Program-made: the position numbers and the translations under genes
Notes under the pieces: generated by a model
The model's input: only the letters and a program-made list of their open reading frames with translations
Database searches by the model: none
What the model was told of the DNA's origin: nothing
In this document: positions 7,970-16,659 of the stretch, piece by piece
Layout: the number at the start of each line of letters is the position of its first letter
Numbering within the stretch: the stretch's first letter is position 1
Assembly: GCA_017397955.1 (NCBI GenBank)
Contig: JAFQHL010000040.1
Span: forward strand, 26,972 to 90,971
Origin: Clostridia bacterium
Lineage (GTDB): Bacteria > Bacillota > Clostridia > Oscillospirales > CAG-382
Direction: 5' to 3'
Length of the DNA: 64,000 nucleotides

Positions 7970-8011
7970 AATATTAAAACGCGCCTTGTGACTAAAAGAC
8001 ACAAAGCGCGT
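7970..8011 (-). terminator. intrinsic terminator of binding-protein paralogue 2
   Basis: Minus-strand ACGCGCTTTGTG, 9-nt loop, CACAAGGCGCGT (8011 down to 7979), then TTTTAATATTTT. The single non-Watson-Crick pair is U-G on this strand and C-A on the other, marking the minus strand as the functional one. Confidence 0.8.
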
Positions 8012-8019
8012 TCAAAATG

Positions 8020-9606
8020 CTATTTAGCAGCGTTTGCCTTAACCTTGTTAACGGTTATCTGGATGTTCATTTCTATAAGGTCTTTCTGACCTTCAACGCG
8101 GGAAGCTATGTTGGTGTCAAGCTGTTCAACCATGCTGGTTGTGTTCCACTTACTGCCGTAAACCTGACCAAGGTCAAATACGCGGGAGTCAAACACTATG
8201 TCGAGCACATCAGCACTGTCAGGGTCCTGTGCATCTGATCTCTTAAGCTGCTTTTCGTAATACTCGGGTGTCAAGTAGTCCTTGCTGTATGCACCAAGTG
8301 CATCAAGAATTATACCCATCTGCTGACCCTTTTCGCCTTTAGCGTTTTCGCCAACGGGGACAAAAAGCACGCTGGTGGTGTGTGCACCCATATTATGGTA
8401 GTATCTGTCGTCTGCCGCGTTGTATTTAGGAATGGGAAGAAAACCATAGTCGTCATCCATATCTCTGAAGAAGGGGAGATGGATAAGCGCACACATAAGG
8501 AATAAGCCTCTGCCTTCCTTAAAAGCGTTGCAGATAGGTTCATAATAACCGTCGCCTGTTCCGCCGTACTTGTCAAGGTATTGGGGAAGGTCGGTTACAA
8601 GAACGTCGTTGGAGTTAAGATAAAGGTTAACAGCATCGGTAAGTGCCGCGTAACCGCCACCGTTGGGAAGGTCAAATATAGGTTCGTCATTTGCGTTTTT
8701 ATCTACAATTTTGCTGCCGCTTGCAAGGAAGTGGTTGTACAAGCAAACTGTTTCGGTAAGCAAACCGTAAACGTCAAATTCATCTCTTGTGCCGTCGGAG
8801 TTTGCATCATGACCAAAGCCGGTAACGATGTTCTTGAATTCTTCAAAGGTCCAGTCGCCGTTCTTTGCCATATCATAAAGCTCTTGAACGTTACCGCCGT
8901 TTTCGGAATACAAATCTTTGTTGAAGAGGAGTACGAATGTACCGTCGTTATCGTAGGTATTTATGTCACCAAGAGCATAATAAAGCTCGTTGCAGATAGA
9001 AAGGTCTTCAACTGCATTCTGGTCCCACCAAGGCTGAGAAAAATCAATACCCAAGTCCTTAAGGTCAACAAGAAGGCCGTCTTCAACGAACGCGTAGTAG
9101 TAGAAGTAGGACTCAAAACAGAAGTCATATTCAGCGGTACCGCCGAGGATGTCTTCGTTAAGAGCGGTACGGATTTCACCGGGGGTGTCCGTGCTCATAA
9201 TACCTGTAATGGTACAGTTGTAGTTCTTCTGTACTTCATCAAGAACCTTTTTCTTTGCAAGGTTGATGTTAGTCATAGTACCATCTTCAGAGTCTTCCCA
9301 AATAACTTCGCCCTGAAAGTCGATAGAGGGTTTGCCGTAGCCGAACCAACGTTGAAGAATATTGAATTCACGACCGCCCATATCTGTTGCTTCGGGAAGC
9401 TTGTCGGCGTAAATAACATTGTCTTCACCGATTTGACCAACGCTACTGTCAGAAACGATACCGGAAATAACGTTGCTGCTGTCATTGGTGCCAACGGATT
9501 CGCTGTTGTCGGCTTGAGAGCTGTTGTTTCCTTCCTCACCACCGCAGGCAACAAAACATGCCGCGATCATGAAAAGAGCCAACAACGCACACAGTGTTCT
9601 TTTCAT
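8020..9606 (-). CDS. extracellular solute-binding lipoprotein, paralogue 2 of 3
   Basis: A 528-aa close paralogue of its neighbours, with a lipoprotein signal (MKRTLCALLALFMIAACFVACGG, a hydrophobic core ending in the lipobox Cys about residue 21) and a short Ser/Asn-rich tether. It shares GDINTYDNDGT, LLFNKDLYSENGG, GFGHDANSDG and the conserved C-terminal EGQKDLIEMNIQITVNKVKA. It differs in the middle (LPQYLDKYGGTGDGYYEPI), where paralogues 1 and 3 have an EGEDVYEKTV segment. Start is ATG with GGAGAG upstream. It has its own promoter and terminator, so the three copies can be expressed separately. Ligand unknown; a carbohydrate is likely for the family. Confidence 0.88.
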   Translation of the reverse strand: MKRTLCALLALFMIAACFVACGGEEGNNSSQADNSESVGTNDSSNVISGIVSDSSVGQIGEDNVIYADKLPEATDMGGREFNILQRWFGYGKPSIDFQGEVIWEDSEDGTMTNINLAKKKVLDEVQKNYNCTITGIMSTDTPGEIRTALNEDILGGTAEYDFCFESYFYYYAFVEDGLLVDLKDLGIDFSQPWWDQNAVEDLSICNELYYALGDINTYDNDGTFVLLFNKDLYSENGGNVQELYDMAKNGDWTFEEFKNIVTGFGHDANSDGTRDEFDVYGLLTETVCLYNHFLASGSKIVDKNANDEPIFDLPNGGGYAALTDAVNLYLNSNDVLVTDLPQYLDKYGGTGDGYYEPICNAFKEGRGLFLMCALIHLPFFRDMDDDYGFLPIPKYNAADDRYYHNMGAHTTSVLFVPVGENAKGEKGQQMGIILDALGAYSKDYLTPEYYEKQLKRSDAQDPDSADVLDIVFDSRVFDLGQVYGSKWNTTSMVEQLDTNIASRVEGQKDLIEMNIQITVNKVKANAAK

Positions 9607-9639
9607 AGTTTCTCTCCTTGAAATCGTATTTATAATTTA

Positions 9640-9668
9640 AGTATAACACTTTACGGTTCCGCTGTCAA
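9640..9668 (-). promoter_or_regulatory. sigma-A promoter of binding-protein paralogue 2
   Basis: Minus-strand TTGACA (9663-9668), 17-bp spacer, TATACT (9640-9645), TGT before the -10, about 35 bp ahead of the start at 9606. Layout and -10 are nearly identical to the paralogue 3 promoter. Confidence 0.8.
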
Positions 9669-9702
9669 TACGCATAATAAAATACCGCAATTTTTTGACA
9701 AC

Positions 9703-9739
9703 GAAACACCCCCTGCGACGATGTTGCAGAGGGTGCTTC
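9703..9739 (-). terminator. terminator hairpin of binding-protein paralogue 1
   Basis: Minus-strand arms GAAGCACCCTCTGCAAC and GTCGCAGGGGGTGTTTC separated by a short loop. Pairs that are U-G or G-U on this strand would be mismatches on the other. The T-tract after it is weak (GTTGTC), so termination may be partial. Confidence 0.65.
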
Positions 9740-9755
9740 TATAGTTACGCAATTA

Positions 9756-11339
9756 TTATTTAGCAGCGTTTGCCTTAACCTTATCAACGGTAATCTGAAT
9801 GTTCATTTCGATAAGGTCCTTCTGACCTTCAACGCGGGAAGCGATGTTGGTGTCAAGTTCTTCGATGATGCTGGTGGTGTTCCACTTACCGCCGAATACC
9901 TGACCAAGGTCAAATACGCGGGAACCGAATACAACGTCAAGAACTGCTGCGCTGTCGGGATCCTGTGCATCAGATCTCTTAAGCTGCTTTTCGTAATATT
10001 CGGGAGTCAAATAGTCCTTGCTGTATGCACCAAGTGCATCAAGGATTATACCCATCTGCTGACCCTTTTCGCCCTTGGAGTTTTCACCGGTGGGAACGAA
10101 AAGAACGCTGGTGGTATGTGCGCCCATATTGTGATAGTATCTGTCATCAGATGCATTATACTTAGGAATGGGAAGGAAGCCAAAGTCGTCTTCCATATCT
10201 CTGAAGTAGGGGAGGTGAATGAGGGAAGTCATATAGAACAAGCCTCTGCCTTCTTTGAAAGCGTTGGTAACTGTCTTTTCATATACGTCTTCGCCTTCAT
10301 ACTTTGTCTTGTAAACTTCGAGGTCAGCTATAAGTACGTCGTTGGTGTTGAGGTAAAGGTTAACTGCATCGGTAAGTGCAGCATAGCCTGTGCCGCTAGC
10401 AAGGTCGAATACGGGTTCGTCATTAGCGTTCTTATCAACGATCTTGCTGCCGCTTGCGAGGAAGTGGTTGTAGAGGTTAGAGGTTTCGGAAAGCAAACCG
10501 TAAACGTCAAATTCATCTCTTACGCCGTCTGCGTTTGCATCAAAGCCGAAGCCGGTAACTTCCTTGGTAAGTTCTTCGAAGGTCCATTCGCCGTTCAAAG
10601 CCTTGTCATAAAGATCTTGAATGTTGCCGCCGTTTTCGGTGTAGAGGTCCTTGTTGAAGAGAAGTACGAATGTACCATCGTTATCATAGGTGTTGATGTC
10701 GCCGAGAGCATAATAAAGCTCGCCGCAGATAGAAAGGTCTTCAACTGCGTTCTGGTCCCACCAAGCCTGGTCAAAGTCGATACCTAAATCCTTAAGGTCA
10801 ACAAGAAGACCGTCTTCTACAAATGCATAATAGTAGAAATAGGATTCAAAGCAGAAGTCATATTCAGCAGTGCCGCCGAGAATGTCTTCGTTAAGAGCGG
10901 TACGGATTTCGCCTGCGGTATTGGTGCTCATTTCACCGGTGATGGTGCAGTTGTAGTTCTTCTGAACCTCATCAAGAACCTTCTTCTTAGCAAGGTTGAT
11001 GTTGGTCATAGTACCATCTTCAGAGTCTTCCCAAATAACTTCGCCCTGGAAGTCAATGGTGGGTTTGCCGTAGCCAAACCAACGCTGAAGGATGTAGAAT
11101 TCACGACCGCCCATATCGGTTGCTTCGGGAAGTTTGTCAGCGTAAACTACGTCGTCGCCGCCAACCTGACCAACGCTACTGTCGGAAACGATACCGGAAA
11201 TAACGTTGCTGCTGTCGTTAGAGCCTACAGATTCATTGTTGCCTGCTTGGGAGCTGTTGTTGCCTTCTTCACCACCGCAAGCTACAAAGCAAGCTGCGAT
11301 CATAAAAAGAGCCAACAGAGCGCAAAGAATTTTTTTCAT
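9756..11339 (-). CDS. extracellular solute-binding lipoprotein, paralogue 1 of 3
   Basis: First gene transcribed in the tandem set, 527 aa. Lipoprotein signal peptide with lipobox AACFVAC near residue 21, then a Gly/Asn/Ser tether and a mature binding protein of the extracellular sugar-binding (SBP) type. It shares most of its length with paralogues 2 and 3, including WFGYGKPTIDFQGE, FCFESYFYYYAFVEDG and the PDSAAVLDVVFGSRVFDLG region. GGAGAAAG precedes the ATG. It has its own promoter at 11375-11403. No transport partner is encoded within several kb on either side. Confidence 0.88.
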   Translation of the reverse strand: MKKILCALLALFMIAACFVACGGEEGNNSSQAGNNESVGSNDSSNVISGIVSDSSVGQVGGDDVVYADKLPEATDMGGREFYILQRWFGYGKPTIDFQGEVIWEDSEDGTMTNINLAKKKVLDEVQKNYNCTITGEMSTNTAGEIRTALNEDILGGTAEYDFCFESYFYYYAFVEDGLLVDLKDLGIDFDQAWWDQNAVEDLSICGELYYALGDINTYDNDGTFVLLFNKDLYTENGGNIQDLYDKALNGEWTFEELTKEVTGFGFDANADGVRDEFDVYGLLSETSNLYNHFLASGSKIVDKNANDEPVFDLASGTGYAALTDAVNLYLNTNDVLIADLEVYKTKYEGEDVYEKTVTNAFKEGRGLFYMTSLIHLPYFRDMEDDFGFLPIPKYNASDDRYYHNMGAHTTSVLFVPTGENSKGEKGQQMGIILDALGAYSKDYLTPEYYEKQLKRSDAQDPDSAAVLDVVFGSRVFDLGQVFGGKWNTTSIIEELDTNIASRVEGQKDLIEMNIQITVDKVKANAAK

Positions 11340-11374
11340 ACTCTTTCTCCTTTTTCGGGATTTTTGTTAGTAAA

Positions 11375-11403
11375 AGTATACCATACAAAGTTGGTCAAGT
11401 CAA
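11375..11403 (-). promoter_or_regulatory. sigma-A promoter of binding-protein paralogue 1
   Basis: Minus-strand TTGACT (11398-11403), 17-bp spacer, TATACT (11375-11380), about 36 bp before the ATG at 11339. It lies back to back with the tsaC promoter. Confidence 0.7.
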
Positions 11404-11459
11404 TAGTTTTTTTGTATTTTAATCTATGTTAAATGGTTTAAAATCAAGTTCAATCGCTA

Positions 11460-11489
11460 TTGACATAAGGTGCTTGTATGTTGTAAAAT
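11460..11489 (+). promoter_or_regulatory. sigma-A promoter of the tsaC operon
   Basis: TTGACA (11460-11465), 18-bp spacer, TAAAAT (11484-11489). The start codon of tsaC follows 18 bp after the -10, leaving a very short 5' leader. Confidence 0.6.
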
Positions 11490-11507
11490 ATCCCATAGGT
11501 GATTAGT

Positions 11508-12137
11508 ATGGTAACTTGTGTATATAATATAAAAAATAACCGCATTGATGAAACGGCGTTAAATAAGTGCGCCGAAATAATTTTAAATGGAGGACTGGTG
11601 GCTTTCCCCACAGAAACGGTTTACGGTTTGGGGTGTAACGCATACGATGAAGAGGCGGTAAAACGTTTGTACAACGCAAAAAAGCGTCCTCCCGTAAAGC
11701 CTATAAGTCTGTGCGTACCTAATCTTTCGGTTGCAGAACAGGTTGCGGTGTTTTCTGAAAAAGCCAAGGCTTTGTTTGATGCTTTTATGCCCGGACCGTT
11801 AACTTTGGTTTTACCAAAGCGTGATTGCGTTCCGACTATAGTAACTGCAGGGCTTGACAGTGTGGGGATACGTCTTCCGTCAAACCCCGTTGCTTTAAGG
11901 CTTGCGGAGCTTTGCGGTGTACCGATAGCGTTACCTTCAGCTAATTTGTCGGGGCAGGGCGCACTTACCGACGGCGCTGATGTATATGAAGCGTTAAACG
12001 GAAGAATTGATGCGCTTATAGACGGTGGAAAGACTGAAGTGGGACATGAATCAACAATTTTGTCTTTGGTTGATGAGCCTAAAATTATAAGACAGGGCGC
12101 GTTGCCTTACGATGTGCTTGAGCCTTACATTAAATGA
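11508..12137 (+). CDS. tsaC: L-threonylcarbamoyladenylate synthase (Sua5/YrdC family)
   Basis: A 209-aa YrdC-like enzyme that makes threonylcarbamoyl-AMP from Thr, bicarbonate and ATP for the tRNA t6A37 modification. The signature is FPTETVYGLGCNA, then KKRPPVKPISL (K-x-R/S-x-N-type nucleotide site), MPGPLTLVL, LPSANLSG and the C-terminal HESTI. I choose the ATG at 11508 because AGGTG lies 6 nt before it; a GTG at 11499 inside that Shine-Dalgarno would add three residues. It ends with an ATGA overlap into coaE. It lacks the long C-terminal Sua5 extension. Confidence 0.92.
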   Translation: MVTCVYNIKNNRIDETALNKCAEIILNGGLVAFPTETVYGLGCNAYDEEAVKRLYNAKKRPPVKPISLCVPNLSVAEQVAVFSEKAKALFDAFMPGPLTLVLPKRDCVPTIVTAGLDSVGIRLPSNPVALRLAELCGVPIALPSANLSGQGALTDGADVYEALNGRIDALIDGGKTEVGHESTILSLVDEPKIIRQGALPYDVLEPYIK

Positions 12138-12805
12138 ATAACAAGGGGGCGACAGCTTTGATAATAATAGGTCTATGTGGACGAAGCGGTAGCGGAAAAA
12201 GCACTGTTGCCAATTTTTGGAGACGCATCGGTGCATTTTTGATAGACGCTGATGAGGTGTGCCACTATGTGTACAGTAAAAATCTTCGGTGTGTAAAAGA
12301 GCTTTGCGAAAGCTTTGGAAACGATGTGGCGTTGGACGGAGTAATTGTAAGGTCTATGCTTGCAAAGCGGGCTTACGGCAAGATTGGCGGTATTGATGAG
12401 CTTAATAGAATCGCTCACAAATATATTTTAGAAGAAATAGAAACAAGGATATCGCTTGCTGCTGATAAAGATACAGGCGTTGTTGTTATAGATGCACCCT
12501 TGCTGTTTGAGTCGGGACTTGAAAAACGCTGCGATGCAGTGATTGCCGTAATTGCTGATGACAGTACGCAAATAGAACGCCTAAAAAAACGTGACGCTAA
12601 AAGCGAAGAAGAGCTTGTTAATCGTCTGTCTGCTCAGCTAAGCGCGGCGGAGATTGCAGAACGCTGTGATTGCATAATAAATAATTGCGGCAGTCTGGGT
12701 CAGCTAAGGCGCAAAGCCTATGTTGCGATGTTTTATATACAGCTTAAGCTTGGTTTCCTTAAAAACAGGAAGAAGGGACACTTATATGTTAAAAAGCAGG
12801 ATTAA
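12134..12805 (+). CDS. coaE: dephospho-CoA kinase
   Basis: This 223-aa enzyme catalyses the last step of coenzyme A synthesis, phosphorylating the ribose 3'-OH of dephospho-CoA. Walker A is GRSGSGKST near residue 17; FLIDADEVCHYVY gives the conserved Asp-Ala-Asp; VVIDAPLLFESGL and the LKKRDAKSEEEL lid segment are typical. It has about ten extra N-terminal residues compared with usual CoaE, because the start overlaps the tsaC stop (ATGA). Its 3' end overlaps the lytic transglycosylase gene by 20 bp. Confidence 0.92.
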   Translation: MNNKGATALIIIGLCGRSGSGKSTVANFWRRIGAFLIDADEVCHYVYSKNLRCVKELCESFGNDVALDGVIVRSMLAKRAYGKIGGIDELNRIAHKYILEEIETRISLAADKDTGVVVIDAPLLFESGLEKRCDAVIAVIADDSTQIERLKKRDAKSEEELVNRLSAQLSAAEIAERCDCIINNCGSLGQLRRKAYVAMFYIQLKLGFLKNRKKGHLYVKKQD

Positions 12806-13343
12806 ACTATTGTGTGTGCTTTTTTCGGTGGTGATTGCTTTGATGAATATCACAGCTTGCAAAGCTATAGAAAAATGCTTTTACCCTTTGGAATATGAAG
12901 AGTACATATATAAGTATTGCGATTTATATGATATCCCATATGACCTTCTTGCCGCTGTTATAAAAGCGGAAAGCGATTTTGAGCATGACGCTGTATCAAG
13001 AGTAGGAGCCGTGGGTTTAATGCAGGTGTTACCTGCAACAGCAGAAGAAATGGCAAAACGAATGGGATTAGAATACGACGTTGACACGCTTACAGACCCT
13101 GAGACAAATATTTCTTACGGCAGTTATTATCTTGCGTATCTGTATAAAAATTTAGGAAATAATTGGAAAACAGCCTGCGCCGCATACAATGCGGGAATAG
13201 GCAGGGTAAAAAGTTGGCTTGACAGCAAAGAGTACTCGGAAGACGGTAAAACATTAAAGAGTATTCCTTTTGAGGAAACGAAAAATTACGTAAAAGAAAT
13301 AGAAAAAAACAGGGAAAAATATAGAAAGCTATACTTTAGCTAA
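12786..13343 (+). CDS. lytic transglycosylase (SLT domain), predicted lipoprotein
   Basis: A 185-aa membrane-anchored murein-cleaving enzyme. The N-terminal hydrophobic stretch ends in a lipobox (ITAC, Cys about residue 21). The SLT fold follows: DIPYDLLAAVIKAESDFEHD (catalytic Glu in KAES), GAVGLMQVLPATA, SYGSYYLAYLYKNLG and ACAAYNAGIGRVKSWL. I start at the ATG at 12786, which has GAAGGGA about 7 nt upstream; a frame extending to 12720 has no signal peptide at its beginning. It overlaps the end of coaE and is followed 17 bp later by the M18 peptidase gene. Likely role: peptidoglycan remodelling or sporulation. Confidence 0.88.
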   Translation: MLKSRIKLLCVLFSVVIALMNITACKAIEKCFYPLEYEEYIYKYCDLYDIPYDLLAAVIKAESDFEHDAVSRVGAVGLMQVLPATAEEMAKRMGLEYDVDTLTDPETNISYGSYYLAYLYKNLGNNWKTACAAYNAGIGRVKSWLDSKEYSEDGKTLKSIPFEETKNYVKEIEKNREKYRKLYFS

Positions 13344-13360
13344 AGGGAGGACAAATTATT

Positions 13361-14731
13361 ATGACCGAAGAACTTAAAAACAAATTGATTTACAAACCAA
13401 AATCCGCTTATGATACGGCAAAGGCGGAGGATATTAACGATTTTTGTATTGGCTATAAAAAGTTTATGGACCTATCCAAAACAGAAAGAGAGGCCGTAGC
13501 TTTTGCTAAAGCGGCGGCAGAAGAAAACGGTTTTAAGCCCTTTGACAGGAACGCACCTCTTAAAGCAGGTGATAAGGTGTATTATGTAAACCGCGAAAAA
13601 AGCATAGTACTTGCAGTTATAGGAAGTAAACCTGTGGAAACGGGTGCAAATATTGTAGTAGCCCATGTTGACAGCCCTCGCCTTGACTTAAAGCAACGTC
13701 CCCTTTACGAAGATGGCGGTATTGCTTATTTTAAAACCCATTATTACGGTGGTATTAAAAAGTATCAATGGACCGCTATGCCTTTGTCTTTGCACGGCAC
13801 GGTTATAAAATCAAACGGTGAAAAAATAAATATTGCTTTGGGTGACGGTGCAGACGAAGCGGCGTTTTATATAAGTGATCTTATGCCGCACATAGCAAAA
13901 GACCAGATAGACAAACCCCTTGGAACAGCTATAAGCGGTGAAGGTCTTAATATAATAGTAGGCTCTGTTCCTTGCGATGAAGACAGCAATCCCATAAAGC
14001 TGGCAGTACTTAACGCACTTTATGATAAATACGGAATTACGGAGAAGGATTTGATAACTGCAGAGATTTCTGCAGTGCCTGCTGACAATGCAAGGGATAT
14101 AGGCTTTGACAGAGGTATGATTGCCGCATACGGGCACGATGACAGAATTTGCGCTTATCCTTCTATGTGTGCATTATTTGACGATGAGATGCCTGAACGT
14201 ACCTGCATTTGCATTTTTGCTGATAAAGAGGAGATAGGCAGTTACGGCGTAACGGGTATGTCTTCAGCAGCGTATAAAAATTTCTTGAATGACATTTGTG
14301 CTGTAAGCGGTGCTAATTTCAGCGCCTTTTGTGAGAACAGCGTGTGCCTTTCTGCGGATGTGGGTGGTGCTTACGATGCGTGCTACGGCGATGCTTATGA
14401 TGCCAAAAATTCCGCTTACGTCAACAAAGGCGTTGTTGTAACAAAATACACGGGTGCAAGGGGTAAATCCGGTTCTTCCGATGCGTCTGCCGAGTTGGTA
14501 GCAAAAATAACAGGTGTACTTGACAGGGAAGGTGTTGCTTGGCAAACCGGGGAGTACGGAAAAGTTGACCAAGGCGGTGCAGGCACCGTTGCTACGGAAA
14601 TCGCTTTGCTTAACATTGATGTAATTGATGTTGGCGTTCCAATTTTATCAATGCATTCTCCCTATGAATTGGCGTCAAAGGCGGACATTTATGCTATGTA
14701 TAAGGCGGCAAAAGCATTCTTTACTTTGTAA
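13361..14731 (+). CDS. M18 family aspartyl aminopeptidase
   Basis: A 456-aa cytosolic zinc aminopeptidase that removes N-terminal acidic residues. Metal and catalytic motifs are in place: VVAHVDSPRLDLK (His-x-Asp), FADKEEIGSYGVTG (Glu-Glu pair) and MHSPYELASKADI near the C-terminus. Length fits M18. GGGAGG is positioned well upstream of the ATG. It is the last gene of the tsaC operon and is followed by a clean bidirectional terminator. Confidence 0.92.
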   Translation: MTEELKNKLIYKPKSAYDTAKAEDINDFCIGYKKFMDLSKTEREAVAFAKAAAEENGFKPFDRNAPLKAGDKVYYVNREKSIVLAVIGSKPVETGANIVVAHVDSPRLDLKQRPLYEDGGIAYFKTHYYGGIKKYQWTAMPLSLHGTVIKSNGEKINIALGDGADEAAFYISDLMPHIAKDQIDKPLGTAISGEGLNIIVGSVPCDEDSNPIKLAVLNALYDKYGITEKDLITAEISAVPADNARDIGFDRGMIAAYGHDDRICAYPSMCALFDDEMPERTCICIFADKEEIGSYGVTGMSSAAYKNFLNDICAVSGANFSAFCENSVCLSADVGGAYDACYGDAYDAKNSAYVNKGVVVTKYTGARGKSGSSDASAELVAKITGVLDREGVAWQTGEYGKVDQGGAGTVATEIALLNIDVIDVGVPILSMHSPYELASKADIYAMYKAAKAFFTL

Positions 14732-14746
14732 TTAGCAATACAAGTC

Positions 14747-14777
14747 AAAAAGCTGTTACCTTTCGTAACAGCTTTTT
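14747..14777. terminator. bidirectional intrinsic terminator
   Basis: AAAAAGCTGTTAC (14747-14759), loop CTTTC, GTAACAGCTTTTT (14765-14777): a perfect 13-bp stem with an A-run and a T-run on opposite sides. It serves both the M18 gene (+) and the convergent LRR gene (-). Confidence 0.9.
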
Positions 14778-14786
14778 AGTTTTAAG

Positions 14787-15644
14787 TTAATCTATTGTAT
14801 TATCCATATCCATGTAATTGACAATACCGTCAATGCATTCAACCTTAAAGGTGGGAGTATCTAAGTTCCAATTTTTGCCCTTGGGTATGGAAGACCACTG
14901 GCTTACTGTGCCATTATAGGTGATTTTTTCTAAGCTGTAGCAGTATCCAAAGGTCCAATCCTCTATCAGCTTTACGCCTATGGGAATGTATACTTTTTTT
15001 AGCCCGGTACAAAAAGTAAATGCATCTTCTTTTAGATCACAAAACCCGTCCGGCAGTACAATTTCACTTATTCCCTGACAGTCACGGAATGCATTTACAC
15101 CTATGCTTACAAGGCTGTCAGGTAAGGAGACACTTTTAATTCCGTGGGCAGAGAAAAATGCATAGTTACCAACAGAGGTAACGCCTTCCTCTATTACCAA
15201 TGCGTTTATATTGTCTTTGTATTCCAGCCATGCATCGGTGCCGCCAAATTTTAAGTGTGCCATATCACCATCGCCGCCTATGTAAAGAACGCCGTTTGCA
15301 TCTATGCCCCAGTACAGCTGTCCCCATTCGCCTTCAAAGCTATATACAGGTGTGTTTACGCTTTCTTCGGAAACATCAAGTGTGCTATCATTATTTACGG
15401 ATTCTTCTGAAGACACGCCTGCTTCGCTATTTGTACTGTCAAAACAGCTTAAGATTTCACTTTCAAAGCGTGATTCTTCTTTGCTTGTGGTGGAGTTTGT
15501 GGAGAGAACTGCTTTGTCCGTGCTAGGTTCGTCGTTAAGTATATAAAGGATTATGCCTGCACAAGCGGCTATTATAAACAACAACGAAATGCTTACCAAA
15601 AGAGGCGCAAGTATAGTTTTTTCCGTTTTTCTTTGGCTACTCAT
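14787..15644 (-). CDS. membrane-anchored BspA-type leucine-rich repeat protein
   Basis: A 285-aa protein with a single N-terminal membrane anchor (about residues 13-36, LVSISLLFIIAACAGIILYI), a Ser/Glu/Asn-rich extracellular stalk (about 40-95), and a C-terminal repeat domain of the LRR_5/BspA kind (ALVIEEGVTSVGNYAF, VSLPDSLVSIGVNAFRDC, IVLPDGFCDLKEDAFTFC, VYIPIGVKLIEDWTFGYC). Such proteins are usually surface-exposed adhesins in gut bacteria; the ligand is unknown. It is transcribed alone from its own promoter, divergent from the CDF gene. Confidence 0.85.
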   Translation of the reverse strand: MSSQRKTEKTILAPLLVSISLLFIIAACAGIILYILNDEPSTDKAVLSTNSTTSKEESRFESEILSCFDSTNSEAGVSSEESVNNDSTLDVSEESVNTPVYSFEGEWGQLYWGIDANGVLYIGGDGDMAHLKFGGTDAWLEYKDNINALVIEEGVTSVGNYAFFSAHGIKSVSLPDSLVSIGVNAFRDCQGISEIVLPDGFCDLKEDAFTFCTGLKKVYIPIGVKLIEDWTFGYCYSLEKITYNGTVSQWSSIPKGKNWNLDTPTFKVECIDGIVNYMDMDNTID

Positions 15645-15683
15645 ATATAATCTCCCTTCAGTTGTATCAATATAACGCTTGTT

Positions 15684-15712
15684 ATCATATCATACATAAT
15701 ATGAAATGTCAA
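15684..15712 (-). promoter_or_regulatory. sigma-A promoter of the LRR protein gene
   Basis: Minus-strand TTGACA (15707-15712), 17-bp spacer, TATGAT (15684-15689), with TGA before the -10. Confidence 0.7.
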
Positions 15713-15763
15713 CGCAAAACGGCGGTTTTAGGTTTACTGTAAATATATCGCGGAGGTAAGATT

Positions 15764-16630
15764 TTGAGTATTGTAAAAAAGATGTACATTGCTTTTTTTC
15801 TTAATTTAGGCTTTGCGGTATTAGAGCTGATAGGGGGTGCATATACGGGAAGTATAGCCATTATTTCTGACGCTTTTCACGATTTTTGTGATGCTTTGAG
15901 TATAGGTATATCCTGCTATTTAGAGAAGAAAAGCAAGAGGATGCCCGATGAAGTTTTTACTTATGGCTACATAAGGTATTCCGTTTTAGGTGCAGCAATA
16001 ACAAACTGTATTCTTGTTATAGGGGCGGTTGCCGTCATGTATAATGCGGTTATGCGTGTTTTTAATCCCATCTCCATCAACATACAAGGTATGGTGGTAA
16101 TAGCAGTTTTTGGTATTGCCGCAAATCTTGCTGCAGTATATTTTACAAAAGACGGAAACAGCCTAAATCAAAAGGCAGTAAACTTGCACATGAGCGAAGA
16201 TGTATTGTGCTGGGTGACCATACTTGTGGGTGGAATACTTATAAACGTTACGGGGCTTACTATCATTGATGCACTTTTATCCTTCGGTGTAGGGCTGTTT
16301 ATTTTGGTAAGTGCGGCACTGTCTATGGGGAAAATTATAAATCTTTTTTTAGAAAAAGCTCCCAAAGAGCTTACGGCTGATGCCGTAAGGTGCTGTATAA
16401 CGGAAATTGATGAAGTCGTAGATGTTCATCATATTCATATAAGAAGCTTTGACGGTGTAAGTAACTGTGCTACTATGCACATAGTAACGGAAAGCAGTGA
16501 TACAAGGCGGCTAAAGTGCAAGGTAAAAAAACGTCTGCTTGCCATTGGTATAAGCCATACAACTTTAGAATTTGAAAGTATCGAGGAAATGGAATGCGAA
16601 AGCGGAGAGATTTGGAGAATACAGAAATAG
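15764..16630 (+). CDS. cation diffusion facilitator (CDF) metal transporter
   Basis: A 288-aa proton-coupled exporter of divalent metals such as Zn, with about six membrane segments and a C-terminal cytoplasmic ferredoxin-like domain (about 200-288; VVDVHHIHIRSFDGVS). Two HxxxD metal motifs are seen, in SDAFHDFCDALSIG (helix 2) and LHMSEDVLCW (helix 5). The start is TTG with CGGAGGT upstream. The gene ends in TAG at 16628-16630, exactly where the first 29-bp direct repeat flanking element B begins. Metal specificity cannot be read from sequence alone. Confidence 0.88.
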   Translation: MSIVKKMYIAFFLNLGFAVLELIGGAYTGSIAIISDAFHDFCDALSIGISCYLEKKSKRMPDEVFTYGYIRYSVLGAAITNCILVIGAVAVMYNAVMRVFNPISINIQGMVVIAVFGIAANLAAVYFTKDGNSLNQKAVNLHMSEDVLCWVTILVGGILINVTGLTIIDALLSFGVGLFILVSAALSMGKIINLFLEKAPKELTADAVRCCITEIDEVVDVHHIHIRSFDGVSNCATMHIVTESSDTRRLKCKVKKRLLAIGISHTTLEFESIEEMECESGEIWRIQK

Positions 16631-16658
16631 AAGGGGAGCATTGGCTACCCTTCTATCT
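16630..16658. repeat. 29-bp direct repeat, left copy, flanking element B
   Basis: Begins GAAGGGGAGCATTGGCTACC and ends CTTCTATCT. It differs from the copy at 16882-16910 at one base (G versus A). It is itself a near-palindrome (GAAGGG...CCCTTC) that could fold as a hairpin. It starts at the last base of the CDF stop codon. Confidence 0.85.
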
Positions 16659-16659
16659 C

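Noticed and set aside
8581..9621. 346-codon plus-strand frame over binding-protein paralogue 2 (and similar ones over paralogues 1 and 3)
   Set aside because: Repeated at the same place opposite each paralogue, as expected for antisense shadows of homologous genes; no start signals.
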